Shown here piece by piece: positions 44,610 through 53,984 of a DNA stretch of 64,000 bases. Source of the DNA: Olsenella sp. An293 (GTDB lineage Bacteria; Actinomycetota; Coriobacteriia; Coriobacteriales; Atopobiaceae); assembly GCF_002159495.1 (NCBI RefSeq), contig NZ_NFIT01000010.1, forward strand, positions 1 to 64,000. The letters run 5' to 3'. The notes under the pieces are model-generated. The model was not told the DNA's origin. It ran no database searches and saw only the letters and a program-made list of their open reading frames with translations. Numbering within the stretch: position 1 is the first letter of the stretch; every line of letters begins with the position of its first letter. A program made the position numbers and the translations under genes.

Positions 44610-44613
44610 GCAG

Positions 44614-47136
44614 ATGCCCGCAAAACGCAGCACAAACGCAGCCAAGGGGCGCTCCGGCGCCAAGCGGCCCGCCCGCGCGCAGTCCCGCGCGTCCGGCGGC
44701 GCCGTGGCTCTCGGCAACGCCCAGTCCGACATCCTCGGCGTGGTCCTGGCGGTGGTGGCCGTGGCGATGCTCGTCGCCGTGGTCGTGCCGTCCTCGGCCG
44801 TGGTCACGAGCGCGGTCCACGACTTCCTCGCGCTCTCCTTCGGCGCGGGCGCGCTGCTCGTGCCGGTGGCGCTCTTCGCCTTCGCGATGACCTTCTTCGT
44901 GGGCGGCGACCGCCCGGTCTCCGGCCGCATCGCGGCGGGGCTCGCGCTCGTCCTTCTCGCCGTCCTCGCCATGCTCTCGCTCAACTGCCCCGGCGCCGCC
45001 GAGGACCCGGGCACGGTCCTGCAGCCCGAGCCGGCCGAGCTCGCGGGCGGCTACGTGGGCGGCGCGATCGCCTACGCCCTGCTCGCCCTGCTCGGCCCCG
45101 TGGTGGGCAACGTCGTGCTCGTGGGGTGCGTCCTCGCGGGCGTCGTGGTGTGCGGCTTTTCCATCTCGGGGCTCGTCACCTCGGCGCGCGAGCGCGCCCG
45201 CGCCCTGGCCGACGACCACCGCGCCCGCGTCGAGGAGCGCCGCGCCCAGGCGATCATCGACGCCGCCGCGGACGAGTCGTTCGTCCCCGGCGCCGCCCAG
45301 GGGCCGCAGGCGTCGCTGTTCGACGAGACGGGCGAGGGCACCACGTCGTTCATCGGCGACCGTAAGACCACCGTGCTCAAGCGCAGTCGCGCCAAGCTGC
45401 TCTCCGACGACGTTCAGGAGCCTGCGACCACGCTGCTCGACCGCGCCCCGCGCCCCGCGCCGCTCTTTGCCGACGATGCCCCGGCGCCCTCCGAGGCCCA
45501 CGGCGAGGTCCCCTCGTTCCTGCGCCCCGAGAGGCGCGCCGGCAAGCGCGCCAAGGGCGCCAAGGCCGAGAAGAACGCCAAGGCCGCCAAGGCCGAGAAG
45601 GGCGAGAAGGCCGCCAAGGCCGCGCCCGCCCCGCAGACCATCACCCGGCCCGGCGACGGTGACGAGTCCTACAAGCTCCCGCCGCTCTCCATCCTGCGCA
45701 AGAACGACCAGTTCGACGGCACCTTCGCCAACGACGAGGAGCTCGCAGCCACGGCGGCCAAGCTCCAGGGCACCCTCGAGGAGTTTGGCCTGAGCTCGCG
45801 CGTCGAGGGCTGGATCGCCGGCCCCTCGGTCACCACGTTCAAGATCTCGATGGGCGAGGGCGAGCGCGTCAACAAGATCGTCAACCTCGAGGACGACATC
45901 GCGCTGTCGCTCGCGGCCAAGTCCGTGCGCATCTTCGCGCCCATCCCGGGGACCTCCCTGGTGGGCATCGAGATCCCCAACGACAAGCCCCAGCCGGTCT
46001 ATCTCTCCGACGTGCTTCCTTTCGCCAAGGGCGGCCCGCTCGACTGCGCCTTTGGCCGCGACTCCGAGGGCAAGCCGATCGTGGTCGACCTCGCGGGGCT
46101 GCCGCACCTGCTCGTCGCCGGCACCACGGGCTCGGGCAAGTCGGTCCTGCTCAACGCCATCATCATGTCCATGCTCATGCGCGCCACCCCCGAGCAGGTG
46201 CGCCTGATCATGGTCGACCCCAAGCGCGTCGAGTTCACGGGCTACGCGGGCCTGCCGCACCTCTACGTTCCCGTGGTCACCGAGCCGCGCCAGGCGGCGA
46301 GCGCGCTTCAGTGGGGCGTGACCGAGATGGAGCGGCGCCTCAAGGTCTTCGAGCACTACAAGGTCCGCGACATCAAGACCTACAACGGCAACGTCGACGG
46401 GGGCAAGTATGACGAGATGGAGAACCCCCCGAAGCACATGCCCTACTTCGTCATCGTGATCGACGAGCTCGCCGACCTCATGATGGTCGCCGGCAAGGAC
46501 GTGGAGTCCTCGATCGTGCGCATCGCGCAGCTGGGCCGCGCCGCCGGAATCCACCTGATCGTGGCCACCCAGCGTCCCTCGGCAGACGTCGTGACCGGCC
46601 TTATCCGCGCCAACATCGACAACCGCGTGGCGCTCTCCGTCGACAACTCCATCAACTCGCGCATCATCCTCGACCAGAAGGGCGCCGAGCAGCTCCTCGG
46701 CAGGGGAGACATGCTCGTCAAGCTCCGCGGCAAGAAGCCGCGGCGCGCCCAGGGCTGCTGGGTCTCCGACGAGGAGATCGAGCAGACCGTCGAGTTCGTG
46801 CGCACCCAGGTCACGGCCGACTACCATGAGGACATCCTGACCGCGGTGGTCCCCAACGCCCCGGGCGCCCCCGGCGATCCGGGCGCGGCCAAGGACGACG
46901 ACCCGCTCGTGTGGGAAGCGGCGCGCATCGTCGTGGAGTCGCAGCTCGGCTCCACCTCGAGCCTGCAGCGCGCGCTCTCCGTGGGCTACGCCCGCGCGGG
47001 CAGGATCATGGACATGCTCGAGGCCAAGGGCGTCGTGGGGCCGGCCAACGGCTCCAAGCCGCGCGAGGTCCTTCTCGACAAGGACGGTCTGGAGGACCTG
47101 AAGGTGCAGGAAGCCGCGTATCGGGAGGTTGAGTGA
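44614..47136 (+). CDS. ftsK: DNA translocase FtsK/SpoIIIE
   Basis: An 840-residue translocase with four N-terminal membrane helices (about 45-195), a low-complexity Lys/Ala-rich linker (about 290-345), the motor domain with Walker A GTTGSGKS (about 503-510), Walker B VIVIDELADLM and a C-terminal gamma winged helix (STSSLQRALSVGYARAGRIM). It pumps chromosome DNA at the division septum. It follows RNase J by 4 bp. Confidence 0.95.
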   Translation: MPAKRSTNAAKGRSGAKRPARAQSRASGGAVALGNAQSDILGVVLAVVAVAMLVAVVVPSSAVVTSAVHDFLALSFGAGALLVPVALFAFAMTFFVGGDRPVSGRIAAGLALVLLAVLAMLSLNCPGAAEDPGTVLQPEPAELAGGYVGGAIAYALLALLGPVVGNVVLVGCVLAGVVVCGFSISGLVTSARERARALADDHRARVEERRAQAIIDAAADESFVPGAAQGPQASLFDETGEGTTSFIGDRKTTVLKRSRAKLLSDDVQEPATTLLDRAPRPAPLFADDAPAPSEAHGEVPSFLRPERRAGKRAKGAKAEKNAKAAKAEKGEKAAKAAPAPQTITRPGDGDESYKLPPLSILRKNDQFDGTFANDEELAATAAKLQGTLEEFGLSSRVEGWIAGPSVTTFKISMGEGERVNKIVNLEDDIALSLAAKSVRIFAPIPGTSLVGIEIPNDKPQPVYLSDVLPFAKGGPLDCAFGRDSEGKPIVVDLAGLPHLLVAGTTGSGKSVLLNAIIMSMLMRATPEQVRLIMVDPKRVEFTGYAGLPHLYVPVVTEPRQAASALQWGVTEMERRLKVFEHYKVRDIKTYNGNVDGGKYDEMENPPKHMPYFVIVIDELADLMMVAGKDVESSIVRIAQLGRAAGIHLIVATQRPSADVVTGLIRANIDNRVALSVDNSINSRIILDQKGAEQLLGRGDMLVKLRGKKPRRAQGCWVSDEEIEQTVEFVRTQVTADYHEDILTAVVPNAPGAPGDPGAAKDDDPLVWEAARIVVESQLGSTSSLQRALSVGYARAGRIMDMLEAKGVVGPANGSKPREVLLDKDGLEDLKVQEAAYREVE

Positions 47137-47137
47137 C

Positions 47138-48793
47138 ATGGCACGTCCGCGTTTCAGCGAGGCGCTCGTGACGCGCAGGCACGAGCTCGGCCTCTCCATC
47201 TCCCAGGCGTCCAAGATCTTGAAGCTGCGCGAGGACGTGCTCATCGCCTTCGAGGAGGGCGACTACGACCACCTGCCCCAGAGCGGCTACGCCCAGGGCA
47301 TGCTCTCGAGCTACGCCCGCTACCTCGGCCTCAACGCCCGCGAGATCGTGGACCTCTTCCAGGAGGACCTCTACGTCCACCGCACCGGCACGGCGTCGCA
47401 CGAGCTCAGGCGCCGCACGCGCGACACGCAGGCCGGGCGCGGCGTCTCGGGCTACGACCTCGTCAACGAGGTGGGCTCGCGGCCCAAGGCCTACGTCGAG
47501 TACCGCCCGCTGCTCCCGACCTCGGGCGGCCCCGCGGGCGACATGGGCTACTTCGCCACCACGGCGCCGGTGCGCTCGCGCTCCTCGGTGCCGCTCGTGG
47601 GCATGGGGGCCGCGGCGCCGGGCACCCGCTCGTCGTACTCGTCCTCCCGCGAAAGCGAGCTCGCGTGGACGCGCGAGGGCGAGCGCCGTCGTCCCTACAA
47701 CAGCGCCGGCGAGCGGGACCGCGGGCCGCAGGGCCCCTCGCGCCGCCGCGCCGTCGAGCGCAGGCGCCGCCCCGACGACCAGGCCGGCCGCCTGATCAGC
47801 GAGGGCCAGCGCTCCCCGGAGCGCGCCTACGACGGGCGCTCCCAGGTGCGCTCGAACCGGCTCTACCGCCGCGACGACGTGAGCACGCGCCGCGTGAGCC
47901 CGAGCGAGTACGTCGACGACCTGCGCTACGACGACCGCGCCAACCCCTACGCGCCGGCCTCGACCATCTCGGGCCGCCGCTCCTCTCGAAACATCGCCCA
48001 GGTGGAGCGCCCCAACGTCCGCAGGCGCTCCGCGGGTCCCCAGCGCCAGGTCCGCGGCGTCCGCCCGCCCACGCGCGGGGGCGCCCTCGGCGCCGTCGAG
48101 GGGTTCTTCTCGGACCCGCGCCGCGCGCTGTTCGCGATCGTGATCGTTGCCACCGCGCTGATCACCGCCATCTTGATCTTCTCCGTGGGCTCGTGCGTGC
48201 GCGGCGGCCAGGAGACGACGGGCGGCCAGACCGTCGAGGTGAGCAACGCCACGCAGGGTGACGCCGCAGACGACGCGACCACGCCTGCGGGCGATGCGAC
48301 GGCAGGCGACGGCGCCGACGACGCCTCCGGTGACGACGCCGCGGGCGACGAGACGCCCGACGGCGAGGCGACGGACGGCGAGACCGAAGGCGAGGCGACG
48401 GACGGCGAGACCGACGGCGAGGACCCCGCCGACCCCTCCGCGGACGCGGAGCCCGAGGAGACGGTCGTGAGCGTGGAGCTCGCGAGCGGCGGCTACTCCT
48501 GGCTCGAGATCGTCTGCGACGGCGAGAGCGTCGTCGCCGACGGCATGACCGGGCCGTGGTCCCAGGAGTTCACGGTCTATGACTCGATCACGGTCCAGGT
48601 GGGCGACCCCTCCGTGGTCAAGGTCACCAAGAACGGCGAGCGCGTCGACTTCACGTCCTCCGCCGGCGGCGTCGAGAGCGTGACGATCAAGGGGACCCCG
48701 CGTCCCGAGGGCGCGGAGGACGGGGAGGGCGCCGGCACCGGCGCCGACGCGTCGGCCGACCCCGCCGGGCAGACAGGGACGGACGGCCTCTAG
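47138..48793 (+). CDS. RodZ-like HTH membrane protein
   Basis: A 551-residue protein: N-terminal helix-turn-helix (about 8-75, TRRHELGLSISQASKILKLR), a long Arg/Ser-rich cytoplasmic stretch (80-320), one transmembrane helix (about 330-352), an acidic Thr/Asp/Gly/Ala linker (about 365-445) and a C-terminal domain of the DUF4115 type (SWLEIVCDGESVVADGM). This matches RodZ, which links MreB and cell-wall synthesis; the cytoplasmic part is much longer than in E. coli. ATG follows the ftsK stop by one base. Confidence 0.85.
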   Translation: MARPRFSEALVTRRHELGLSISQASKILKLREDVLIAFEEGDYDHLPQSGYAQGMLSSYARYLGLNAREIVDLFQEDLYVHRTGTASHELRRRTRDTQAGRGVSGYDLVNEVGSRPKAYVEYRPLLPTSGGPAGDMGYFATTAPVRSRSSVPLVGMGAAAPGTRSSYSSSRESELAWTREGERRRPYNSAGERDRGPQGPSRRRAVERRRRPDDQAGRLISEGQRSPERAYDGRSQVRSNRLYRRDDVSTRRVSPSEYVDDLRYDDRANPYAPASTISGRRSSRNIAQVERPNVRRRSAGPQRQVRGVRPPTRGGALGAVEGFFSDPRRALFAIVIVATALITAILIFSVGSCVRGGQETTGGQTVEVSNATQGDAADDATTPAGDATAGDGADDASGDDAAGDETPDGEATDGETEGEATDGETDGEDPADPSADAEPEETVVSVELASGGYSWLEIVCDGESVVADGMTGPWSQEFTVYDSITVQVGDPSVVKVTKNGERVDFTSSAGGVESVTIKGTPRPEGAEDGEGAGTGADASADPAGQTGTDGL

Positions 48794-48816
48794 GCCGCCC
48801 GCGAAAGGAGTTTCAC

Positions 48817-49314
48817 ATGGCCAAGGAATCCAGCTTCGACGTGGTGTCCGTCGTCGACATGCAGGAGGTCGACAACGCCTGCCAGCAGGCGGCGCGCGAG
48901 CTCACCCAGCGCTACGACCTCAAGGGCACCGGCGCCACCCTTGAGCTCTCCAAGAAGGAGGGCGTCCTCAAGATCTCTGCGCCCTCCGAGTTCGTGGCCT
49001 CCCAGGTGCGCGACATCCTGGGGTCCAAGCTCGTGAAGCGCGGCGTCGACCTCACGGCGGTGCGCTGGTCCGACCCCATCGCCGCCTCGGGCATGAGCGT
49101 GCGTCAGAGCGGCACCGTGGTCCAGGGCATCGACCAGGACACGGCCAAGAAGATCGCCAAGGACATCCGCGACCTCAAGCTCAAGGCCAAGGCCACCGTC
49201 GAGGGCGACAAGCTCCGCGTGAGCTCGGCCTCCAAGGACGTCCTGCAGTCCGTCATCTCCGCGCTCAGGGACCGCGACTACGGCCAGCCCCTGCAGTTCG
49301 TCAACTATCGCTAG
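48817..49314 (+). CDS. yajQ: YajQ-family nucleotide-binding protein
   Basis: A 165-residue YajQ protein: SSFDVVSVVDMQEVDNA at the start, RYDLKGTGATLEL, then RQSGTVVQGIDQDTAKKIAK and VSSASKDVLQSVI. Family members bind nucleotides, some cyclic-di-GMP or tRNA. No regulator is nearby. GAAAGGAG precedes ATG 48817. Confidence 0.93.
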   Translation: MAKESSFDVVSVVDMQEVDNACQQAARELTQRYDLKGTGATLELSKKEGVLKISAPSEFVASQVRDILGSKLVKRGVDLTAVRWSDPIAASGMSVRQSGTVVQGIDQDTAKKIAKDIRDLKLKAKATVEGDKLRVSSASKDVLQSVISALRDRDYGQPLQFVNYR

Positions 49315-49328
49315 CAAAGGGGGATGCC

Positions 49329-50648
49329 GTGCGCTTTCTGCTCGTCACGCTTGGCTGCGCCAAGAACGAGGTCGACTCCGACCGCATGAGGGCGCTTCTG
49401 CTCTCCGCGGGCTTCGAGGAGGTCGCCGACGCCGCCGAGGCGGACGTCGCGATCGTCAACACCTGCTCGTTTCTCGCCTCCGCGACGGAGGAGTCCGTCG
49501 AGGCCACGCTCCAGATTGCCGAGGAGCGCAGCGAGGGCGTGCGCGCCTGCCCCATCGTGATGTGCGGCTGCGTGCCCTCGCGCTACGGCGACGAGCTCGC
49601 CTCCGAGCTCCCCGAGGTCGCCGCCTTCGTGCGCGCCGAGGACGAGGACGGCATCGTCGGCGTGGTGTGCGAGGTCCTCGGCGCCGAGGCTCCGCGGGCG
49701 GCCGCCGAGGGGACGCTGCGCACCATCGAGGGCGCGAGCGCCTTCGTGAAGATCTCCGAGGGGTGCGACCGCTTCTGCACCTTCTGCGCGATCCCTTACA
49801 TCCGCGGGCGCTACCACTCGCGCCCGGCCGACGAGGTCGTCTCCGAGGTGCGCGCGCTCATGGAGGGCGGCGTCCGTGAGGTCGTGCTCATCGGCCAGGA
49901 CACCGGCGTGTGGGGCTGCGACCTCGGCGAGGGCGAGACGCTCGCCGCGCTGCTGCGCCGCGTCGCCGAGGCCGTGCGGCCCTACGGCGGCTGGGTGCGC
50001 GTGCTCTACCTGCAGCCCGAGGGCATGACCGACGAGCTCATCGCCACGATCCGCGATGTCCCCGAGGTGCTGCCCTACATCGACATCCCCATCCAGCACT
50101 GCTCCGCGCGCGTGCTCAAGGCCATGGGCCGCCCCGGCTCGGCCGAGGAGCTCCGCGCCCTCTTCGCGCGCCTGCGCGCCGAGATCCCCGGCATGGTGCT
50201 GCGCACCACGGGCATGGCGGGATTTCCCGGCGAGACGGACGAGGAGGCGGACGAGCTCTACGACTTCATCGCCGAGCAGGAGTTCGACTACTGCTCCGTC
50301 TTCGCCTACTCCCAGGAGGACGGCACCGCCGCCGCCCGCATGGACGGCCAGGTGCCCGAGGAGGTCAAGCTCGAGCGCACCCAGCGCCTCATCGACCTCA
50401 CCGAGCAGCTCGGCTTTGCCGCGACGGCCGCCCACGTGGGCGAGCGCGTCCGCGTGATCGTCGACGGCGTGGAGGAGGGCCCGGACGGCCCCGAGCTCAT
50501 CGGGCACGCCTGGTTCCAGGCGCCCGACTCCGACGGCGCCGTCCACATCGCCGAGGGCGAGGCCTCGGTGGGAGACATCGTGACCGTCGACCTCGTCGAC
50601 TCGTTTTGCTACGAGATGACCGGCGAGCTCGTGAAGGAGGACGACTGA
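49329..50648 (+). CDS. rimO: Ribosomal protein S12 methylthiotransferase RimO
   Basis: A 439-residue MiaB-family enzyme. TLGCAKNEVDSDRM at the start and GCDRFCTFCAIPYIRGRYHSR at the radical SAM site are RimO-specific; the TRAM domain closes the protein. It methylthiolates an aspartate of S12. The ATG follows GGGGGATGCC-GTG; an in-frame GTG is used (position 49329). It is the second of three methylthiotransferases in the window. Confidence 0.93.
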   Translation: MRFLLVTLGCAKNEVDSDRMRALLLSAGFEEVADAAEADVAIVNTCSFLASATEESVEATLQIAEERSEGVRACPIVMCGCVPSRYGDELASELPEVAAFVRAEDEDGIVGVVCEVLGAEAPRAAAEGTLRTIEGASAFVKISEGCDRFCTFCAIPYIRGRYHSRPADEVVSEVRALMEGGVREVVLIGQDTGVWGCDLGEGETLAALLRRVAEAVRPYGGWVRVLYLQPEGMTDELIATIRDVPEVLPYIDIPIQHCSARVLKAMGRPGSAEELRALFARLRAEIPGMVLRTTGMAGFPGETDEEADELYDFIAEQEFDYCSVFAYSQEDGTAAARMDGQVPEEVKLERTQRLIDLTEQLGFAATAAHVGERVRVIVDGVEEGPDGPELIGHAWFQAPDSDGAVHIAEGEASVGDIVTVDLVDSFCYEMTGELVKEDD

Positions 50649-50649
50649 C

Positions 50650-51243
50650 ATGGCGGGCGAGAAGAGCGTCTGGACCCCTGCTAACATCGTGACCTGCGTG
50701 AGGATCGCGTTCATCCCGGTCTTCATGGTCGTGGCGGCCCTCGCCGACGGCCCGGTCGACGCCCCGCTTTCCGTGGCCGCCTTCGTCATCTACGTGACCC
50801 TGTCCCTCACGGACAAGGTCGACGGCTACCTCGCCCGCTCCCGCGACGAGATCACCGACTTCGGCAAGTTCCTCGATCCCATCGCCGACAAGCTCCTGGT
50901 CTTCTCGGCCCTGCTCATGCTGCTCGACCGCGGCGAGGTGGCCGTGTGGGTGGTCTTCGTGATCCTCGTGCGCGAGTTTCTCGTGAGCGCGCTGCGCATG
51001 GTCGCGGCGTCCACCGGCGAGGTCATCGCCGCCGACAGCCTCGGCAAGGCCAAGACCGCCGTCACGATGGTGTCGCTGTGCGGCTACTACCTCGCCTTTG
51101 CGCTGTACGCGGTCGGCCTCGTCGACTTTGGGACCCAGATCGGCTTTGTCTCCTGGGCGCTCATGATCGCCGCCGTGGTGCTCACCGTGGTCTCCGGCGT
51201 GCAGTACTTCTGGAACGCCCGTCACGTCGTCTTTGGGAGGTAG
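50650..51243 (+). CDS. pgsA: CDP-diacylglycerol-glycerol-3-phosphate 3-phosphatidyltransferase
   Basis: A 197-residue integral membrane enzyme with the CDP-alcohol phosphotransferase motif, D-G-x2-A-R-x8-G-x3-D-x3-D (DKVDGYLARSRDEITDFGKFLDPIADK). It makes phosphatidylglycerol phosphate. It follows rimO by one base and precedes pncC by two. Confidence 0.93.
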   Translation: MAGEKSVWTPANIVTCVRIAFIPVFMVVAALADGPVDAPLSVAAFVIYVTLSLTDKVDGYLARSRDEITDFGKFLDPIADKLLVFSALLMLLDRGEVAVWVVFVILVREFLVSALRMVAASTGEVIAADSLGKAKTAVTMVSLCGYYLAFALYAVGLVDFGTQIGFVSWALMIAAVVLTVVSGVQYFWNARHVVFGR

Positions 51244-51245
51244 CC

Positions 51246-51770
51246 GTGGCCGAGCGCGAGATCTTCTCGGACGACCCCGAGCTCTATGACGCCTGCGCCG
51301 AGCTGCTCGAGCTCGCCCGCGGGCGGGGGCTTACGCTCGGTACCGCCGAGTCGTGCACGGGAGGCCTCGTGTGCGGCTGCCTGACGGCCGTGCCCGGCTC
51401 CTCGGACGTGGTGCGCGGCGGCGTGGTGAGCTACGCGATCGACGTCAAGCGCGCCGTCCTGGGCGTGGCCGACGAGGTGTTCGAGGACCCCGCGCGCGGC
51501 GCGGTCTCGCCCGAGTGCGCCGAGCAGATGGCGCGCGGCGCCCGCTTCGTGCTCGGCTGCGACCTCGCCGTCTCGGTGACCGGCATCGCCGGCCCGGGAG
51601 GGGAGGAGCCCGGCAAGCCCGTGGGCACGGTGTGGCTGGGACTCTCGGGCCCGGCGGGGGAGCGCAGCGCGCTTCTTGCCCTGGAGGGCGACCGCGCGGC
51701 CGTCCGTCGCGCCGCCGCGCGCGAGGCCGTGGCCCTGCTTCGTGAAGGTGTTGTGGAGGAGCGCTTGTAG
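51246..51770 (+). CDS. pncC: CinA C-terminal domain protein / nicotinamide-nucleotide amidohydrolase
   Basis: A 174-residue protein equal to the CinA C-terminal domain: LGTAESCTGGLVCGCLTAVPGSS, VVSYAIDVKRAVLGV and VTGIAGPGGEEPGKPVGTVW. It lacks the N-terminal MoCF part of full CinA. Family members deamidate NMN and often precede recA, as here. The start is GTG 51246. Confidence 0.9.
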   Translation: MAEREIFSDDPELYDACAELLELARGRGLTLGTAESCTGGLVCGCLTAVPGSSDVVRGGVVSYAIDVKRAVLGVADEVFEDPARGAVSPECAEQMARGARFVLGCDLAVSVTGIAGPGGEEPGKPVGTVWLGLSGPAGERSALLALEGDRAAVRRAAAREAVALLREGVVEERL

Positions 51771-51926
51771 GCGCGGCCCTGGGGCTGGGTGAGGGGCGCC
51801 CCTCCCGAGCCCCGGTACGTGGGGCTTCTCCGAACGGGGAAGTCCCCCGAAAGCTCCCCGCGAGCCGCCCGTCAGCCTGGTTGCTGCCGCCGGTACGTCG
51901 TGCCTGCTATGTTCGATGCGTCCCGC

Positions 51927-51955
51927 TTGACTTAGAACGGATGTTCGGATACCAT
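51927..51955 (+). promoter_or_regulatory. recA promoter with LexA box
   Basis: TTGACT (51927-51932) and TACCAT (51950-51955) with a 17-bp spacer. The spacer holds a perfect GAAC-N4-GTTC box (GAACGGATGTTC, 51935-51946), so LexA would sit between the promoter elements. Confidence 0.85.
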
Positions 51956-51986
51956 CACGGCGACAAAGGACGCGAAAGGGGAGAGC

Positions 51987-53090
51987 ATGGCCAAGGCCAA
52001 GGGCATCACCAAGGAGATCCACCCGAGGACCACCGGCGAGGAGCGCGAGAAGGTCCTCGCCGCCACCACCGAGGAGATCGAGAAGAAGTTTGGCAAGGGC
52101 GCGATCATGCGCTTCGGGGACGAGGGCCCGAGCCTCGAGGTCGAGGCCATCCCCACGGGGTCGATCGCGCTCGACGCGGCGCTCGGCATCGGCGGCGTCC
52201 CGCGCGGCCGCATCGTCGAGATCTACGGCCCCGAGTCCTCGGGCAAGACCACGCTCTCCCTCGAGATCCTCGCCGAGGCGCAGGCCGCAGGCGGCGTCGT
52301 GGCGTTCATCGACGCCGAGCACGCGCTCGACCCGGGCTACGCCGCCCGCATCGGCGTGGACATCGACGAGGTCCTCATCTCCCAGCCGGACACCGGCGAG
52401 CAGGCGCTCGAGATCTGCGACATGCTGGTGCGCTCCGGCGCGATCGACGTGGTGGTCGTCGACTCGGTGGCCGCGCTCACCCCGCGCGCCGAGATCGAGG
52501 GAGAGATCGGCGACTCCACCGTCGGCCTGCAGGCCCGCCTCATGAGCCAGGCGCTGCGCAAGCTCGCCGGCTCGCTCTCCAAGTCAAACACCACCTGCAT
52601 CTTCATCAACCAGCTGCGCGAGAAGATCGGCGTCATGTTCGGCAATCCCGAGACCACGCCGGGCGGCCGCGCGCTCAAGTTCTTCTCGTCCGTGCGCATG
52701 GACATCCGTCGCGTGGACTCCATCAAGGTCAACAACGAGGTCGTGGGCAACCGCGTCCGCGTCAAGGTCGTCAAGAACAAGGTGGCCCCGCCCTTCAAGC
52801 AGGCGGAGTTCGACATCATGTACGGCCAGGGCATCTCCAAGGAGGGCTCGATCCTCGACATGGCGGTGGAGTACGGCATCGTGAGCAAGTCCGGCGCCTG
52901 GTTCACCTACGAGAAGGAGCGCCTCGGCCAGGGTCGCGAGGCCGCCAAGGACTTTTTGGCCTCCAACCCCGACCTCATGGACGAGATCGACCACCGCGTC
53001 CGTGTTGCCTGCGGGTTGGAGCTCGGCGACGAGCGCGTGGGCGAGGTCGTCGAGCTCGACGCCGCTGCCCCGGCGCCCGACGCGCTCTGA
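51987..53090 (+). CDS. recA: Recombinase RecA
   Basis: A 367-residue RecA: Walker [10 protein letters not shown] (81-89), [19 protein letters not shown], loop L2 [25 protein letters not shown]-type segment and a short acidic tail. It drives homologous recombination and LexA self-cleavage. GAAAGGGGAG precedes ATG 51987. recX overlaps its stop by one base (TGATG). Confidence 0.97.
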   Translation: MAKAKGITKEIHPRTTGEEREKVLAATTEEIEKKFGKGAIMRFGDEGPSLEVEAIPTGSIALDAALGIGGVPRGRIVEIYGPESSGKTTLSLEILAEAQAAGGVVAFIDAEHALDPGYAARIGVDIDEVLISQPDTGEQALEICDMLVRSGAIDVVVVDSVAALTPRAEIEGEIGDSTVGLQARLMSQALRKLAGSLSKSNTTCIFINQLREKIGVMFGNPETTPGGRALKFFSSVRMDIRRVDSIKVNNEVVGNRVRVKVVKNKVAPPFKQAEFDIMYGQGISKEGSILDMAVEYGIVSKSGAWFTYEKERLGQGREAAKDFLASNPDLMDEIDHRVRVACGLELGDERVGEVVELDAAAPAPDAL

Positions 53091-53749
53091 TGCCCGGCTC
53101 GCTCGGCTCGCTCGAGGTCAGGCTGCCCGAGCGCGGTTCCCGGTCCCGGCGCGCACGCGTGACGCTGAGGACGCCCGGGCTCGGCGAGGAGGCCCTCGAG
53201 GTCCCCGTCGCCGTGGGACGCAGGCTCTCGGCGAAGGGCGCTCCCGAGCCCTCCACGCGCGAGGAGCTTCTTGAGGCGGTGGGGGCGCTCGGTCGCTCGT
53301 GCGCCCGCGCCCGCGTCGCCGACCTGCTGGGGCGGCGCGACTACACCTCCTCCGAGCTCATGGACAAGCTCCGCGCCGACGGCTATGCGGACGATCTCGT
53401 CTGTGAGACCCTCTCGTGGGCGCGCGACTGCGGCCTGGTCGACGACGCGCGCTACGGAGCCGCCTTCGCACGCTCCAAGGCCCTCGCCGGATGGGGGAGG
53501 GTCAAGGTCGAGCGCGAGCTCGAGCGCCGGGGCGTGCGCGTGGACGAGGTCGAGGGCTGGCCGGAGGAGTTCTTCGACGACGACTCCGAGCGCTCGCGCG
53601 CCCTCGAGCTCGCCTCGCGCCGCCGCCTCACGGGCAAGAACGACTACGAGAAGATCATGAGGTTCCTGTGCGGGAGGGGCTTTCCCTACGGCGTCTCGGC
53701 GGAGGTCGCGCGCGAGGTCGCGGGGCGCTCCGCGCGGTCGCTTACCTGA
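53090..53749 (+). CDS. recX: Regulatory protein RecX
   Basis: A 219-residue RecX with an unusual N-terminal region (1-75, Arg/Ser-rich then beta) before the three-helix repeats (ADLLGRRDYTSSELMDKLRA, then CGLVDDARYGAAFARSKA, GWGRVKVERELERRGV). RecX limits RecA filaments. ATG overlaps the recA TGA. Following 53750-53984 I see only a possible -10 (TAGGAT near 53780 and 53868). Confidence 0.88.
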   Translation: MPGSLGSLEVRLPERGSRSRRARVTLRTPGLGEEALEVPVAVGRRLSAKGAPEPSTREELLEAVGALGRSCARARVADLLGRRDYTSSELMDKLRADGYADDLVCETLSWARDCGLVDDARYGAAFARSKALAGWGRVKVERELERRGVRVDEVEGWPEEFFDDDSERSRALELASRRRLTGKNDYEKIMRFLCGRGFPYGVSAEVAREVAGRSARSLT

Positions 53750-53984
53750 GGCGCATTTGACAGGGCGCCCGCGCAGACGCTAGGATGAGGGGGCTATTGG
53801 AGCGCACTCTCACGCTGGTCGGCCAGCTGATGTTCATATGTTCGGAACGTTCACGCTAGCTCTCGCATAGGATCTTTCTCTACGTAGGCGCCACGACTGC
53901 ACCTCCGATGGCGGGTTCCATGGCGCTCGCGCCATGGTCTCCTGAACCCACGCATAGAACACGCACGATATCTGAGGAGCAGCC

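Noticed and set aside
48250-48460. Repeat region in the RodZ-like gene as a mobile or CRISPR-like repeat
   Set aside because: It is a codon-level low-complexity acidic linker (Gly-Asp-Glu-Thr-Ala) within an intact frame.
53830-53855. GTTC/GAAC cluster upstream of rny as a LexA site
   Set aside because: The half sites are arranged GTTC-N4-GTTC and GAACGTTC without the required GAAC-N4-GTTC spacing.
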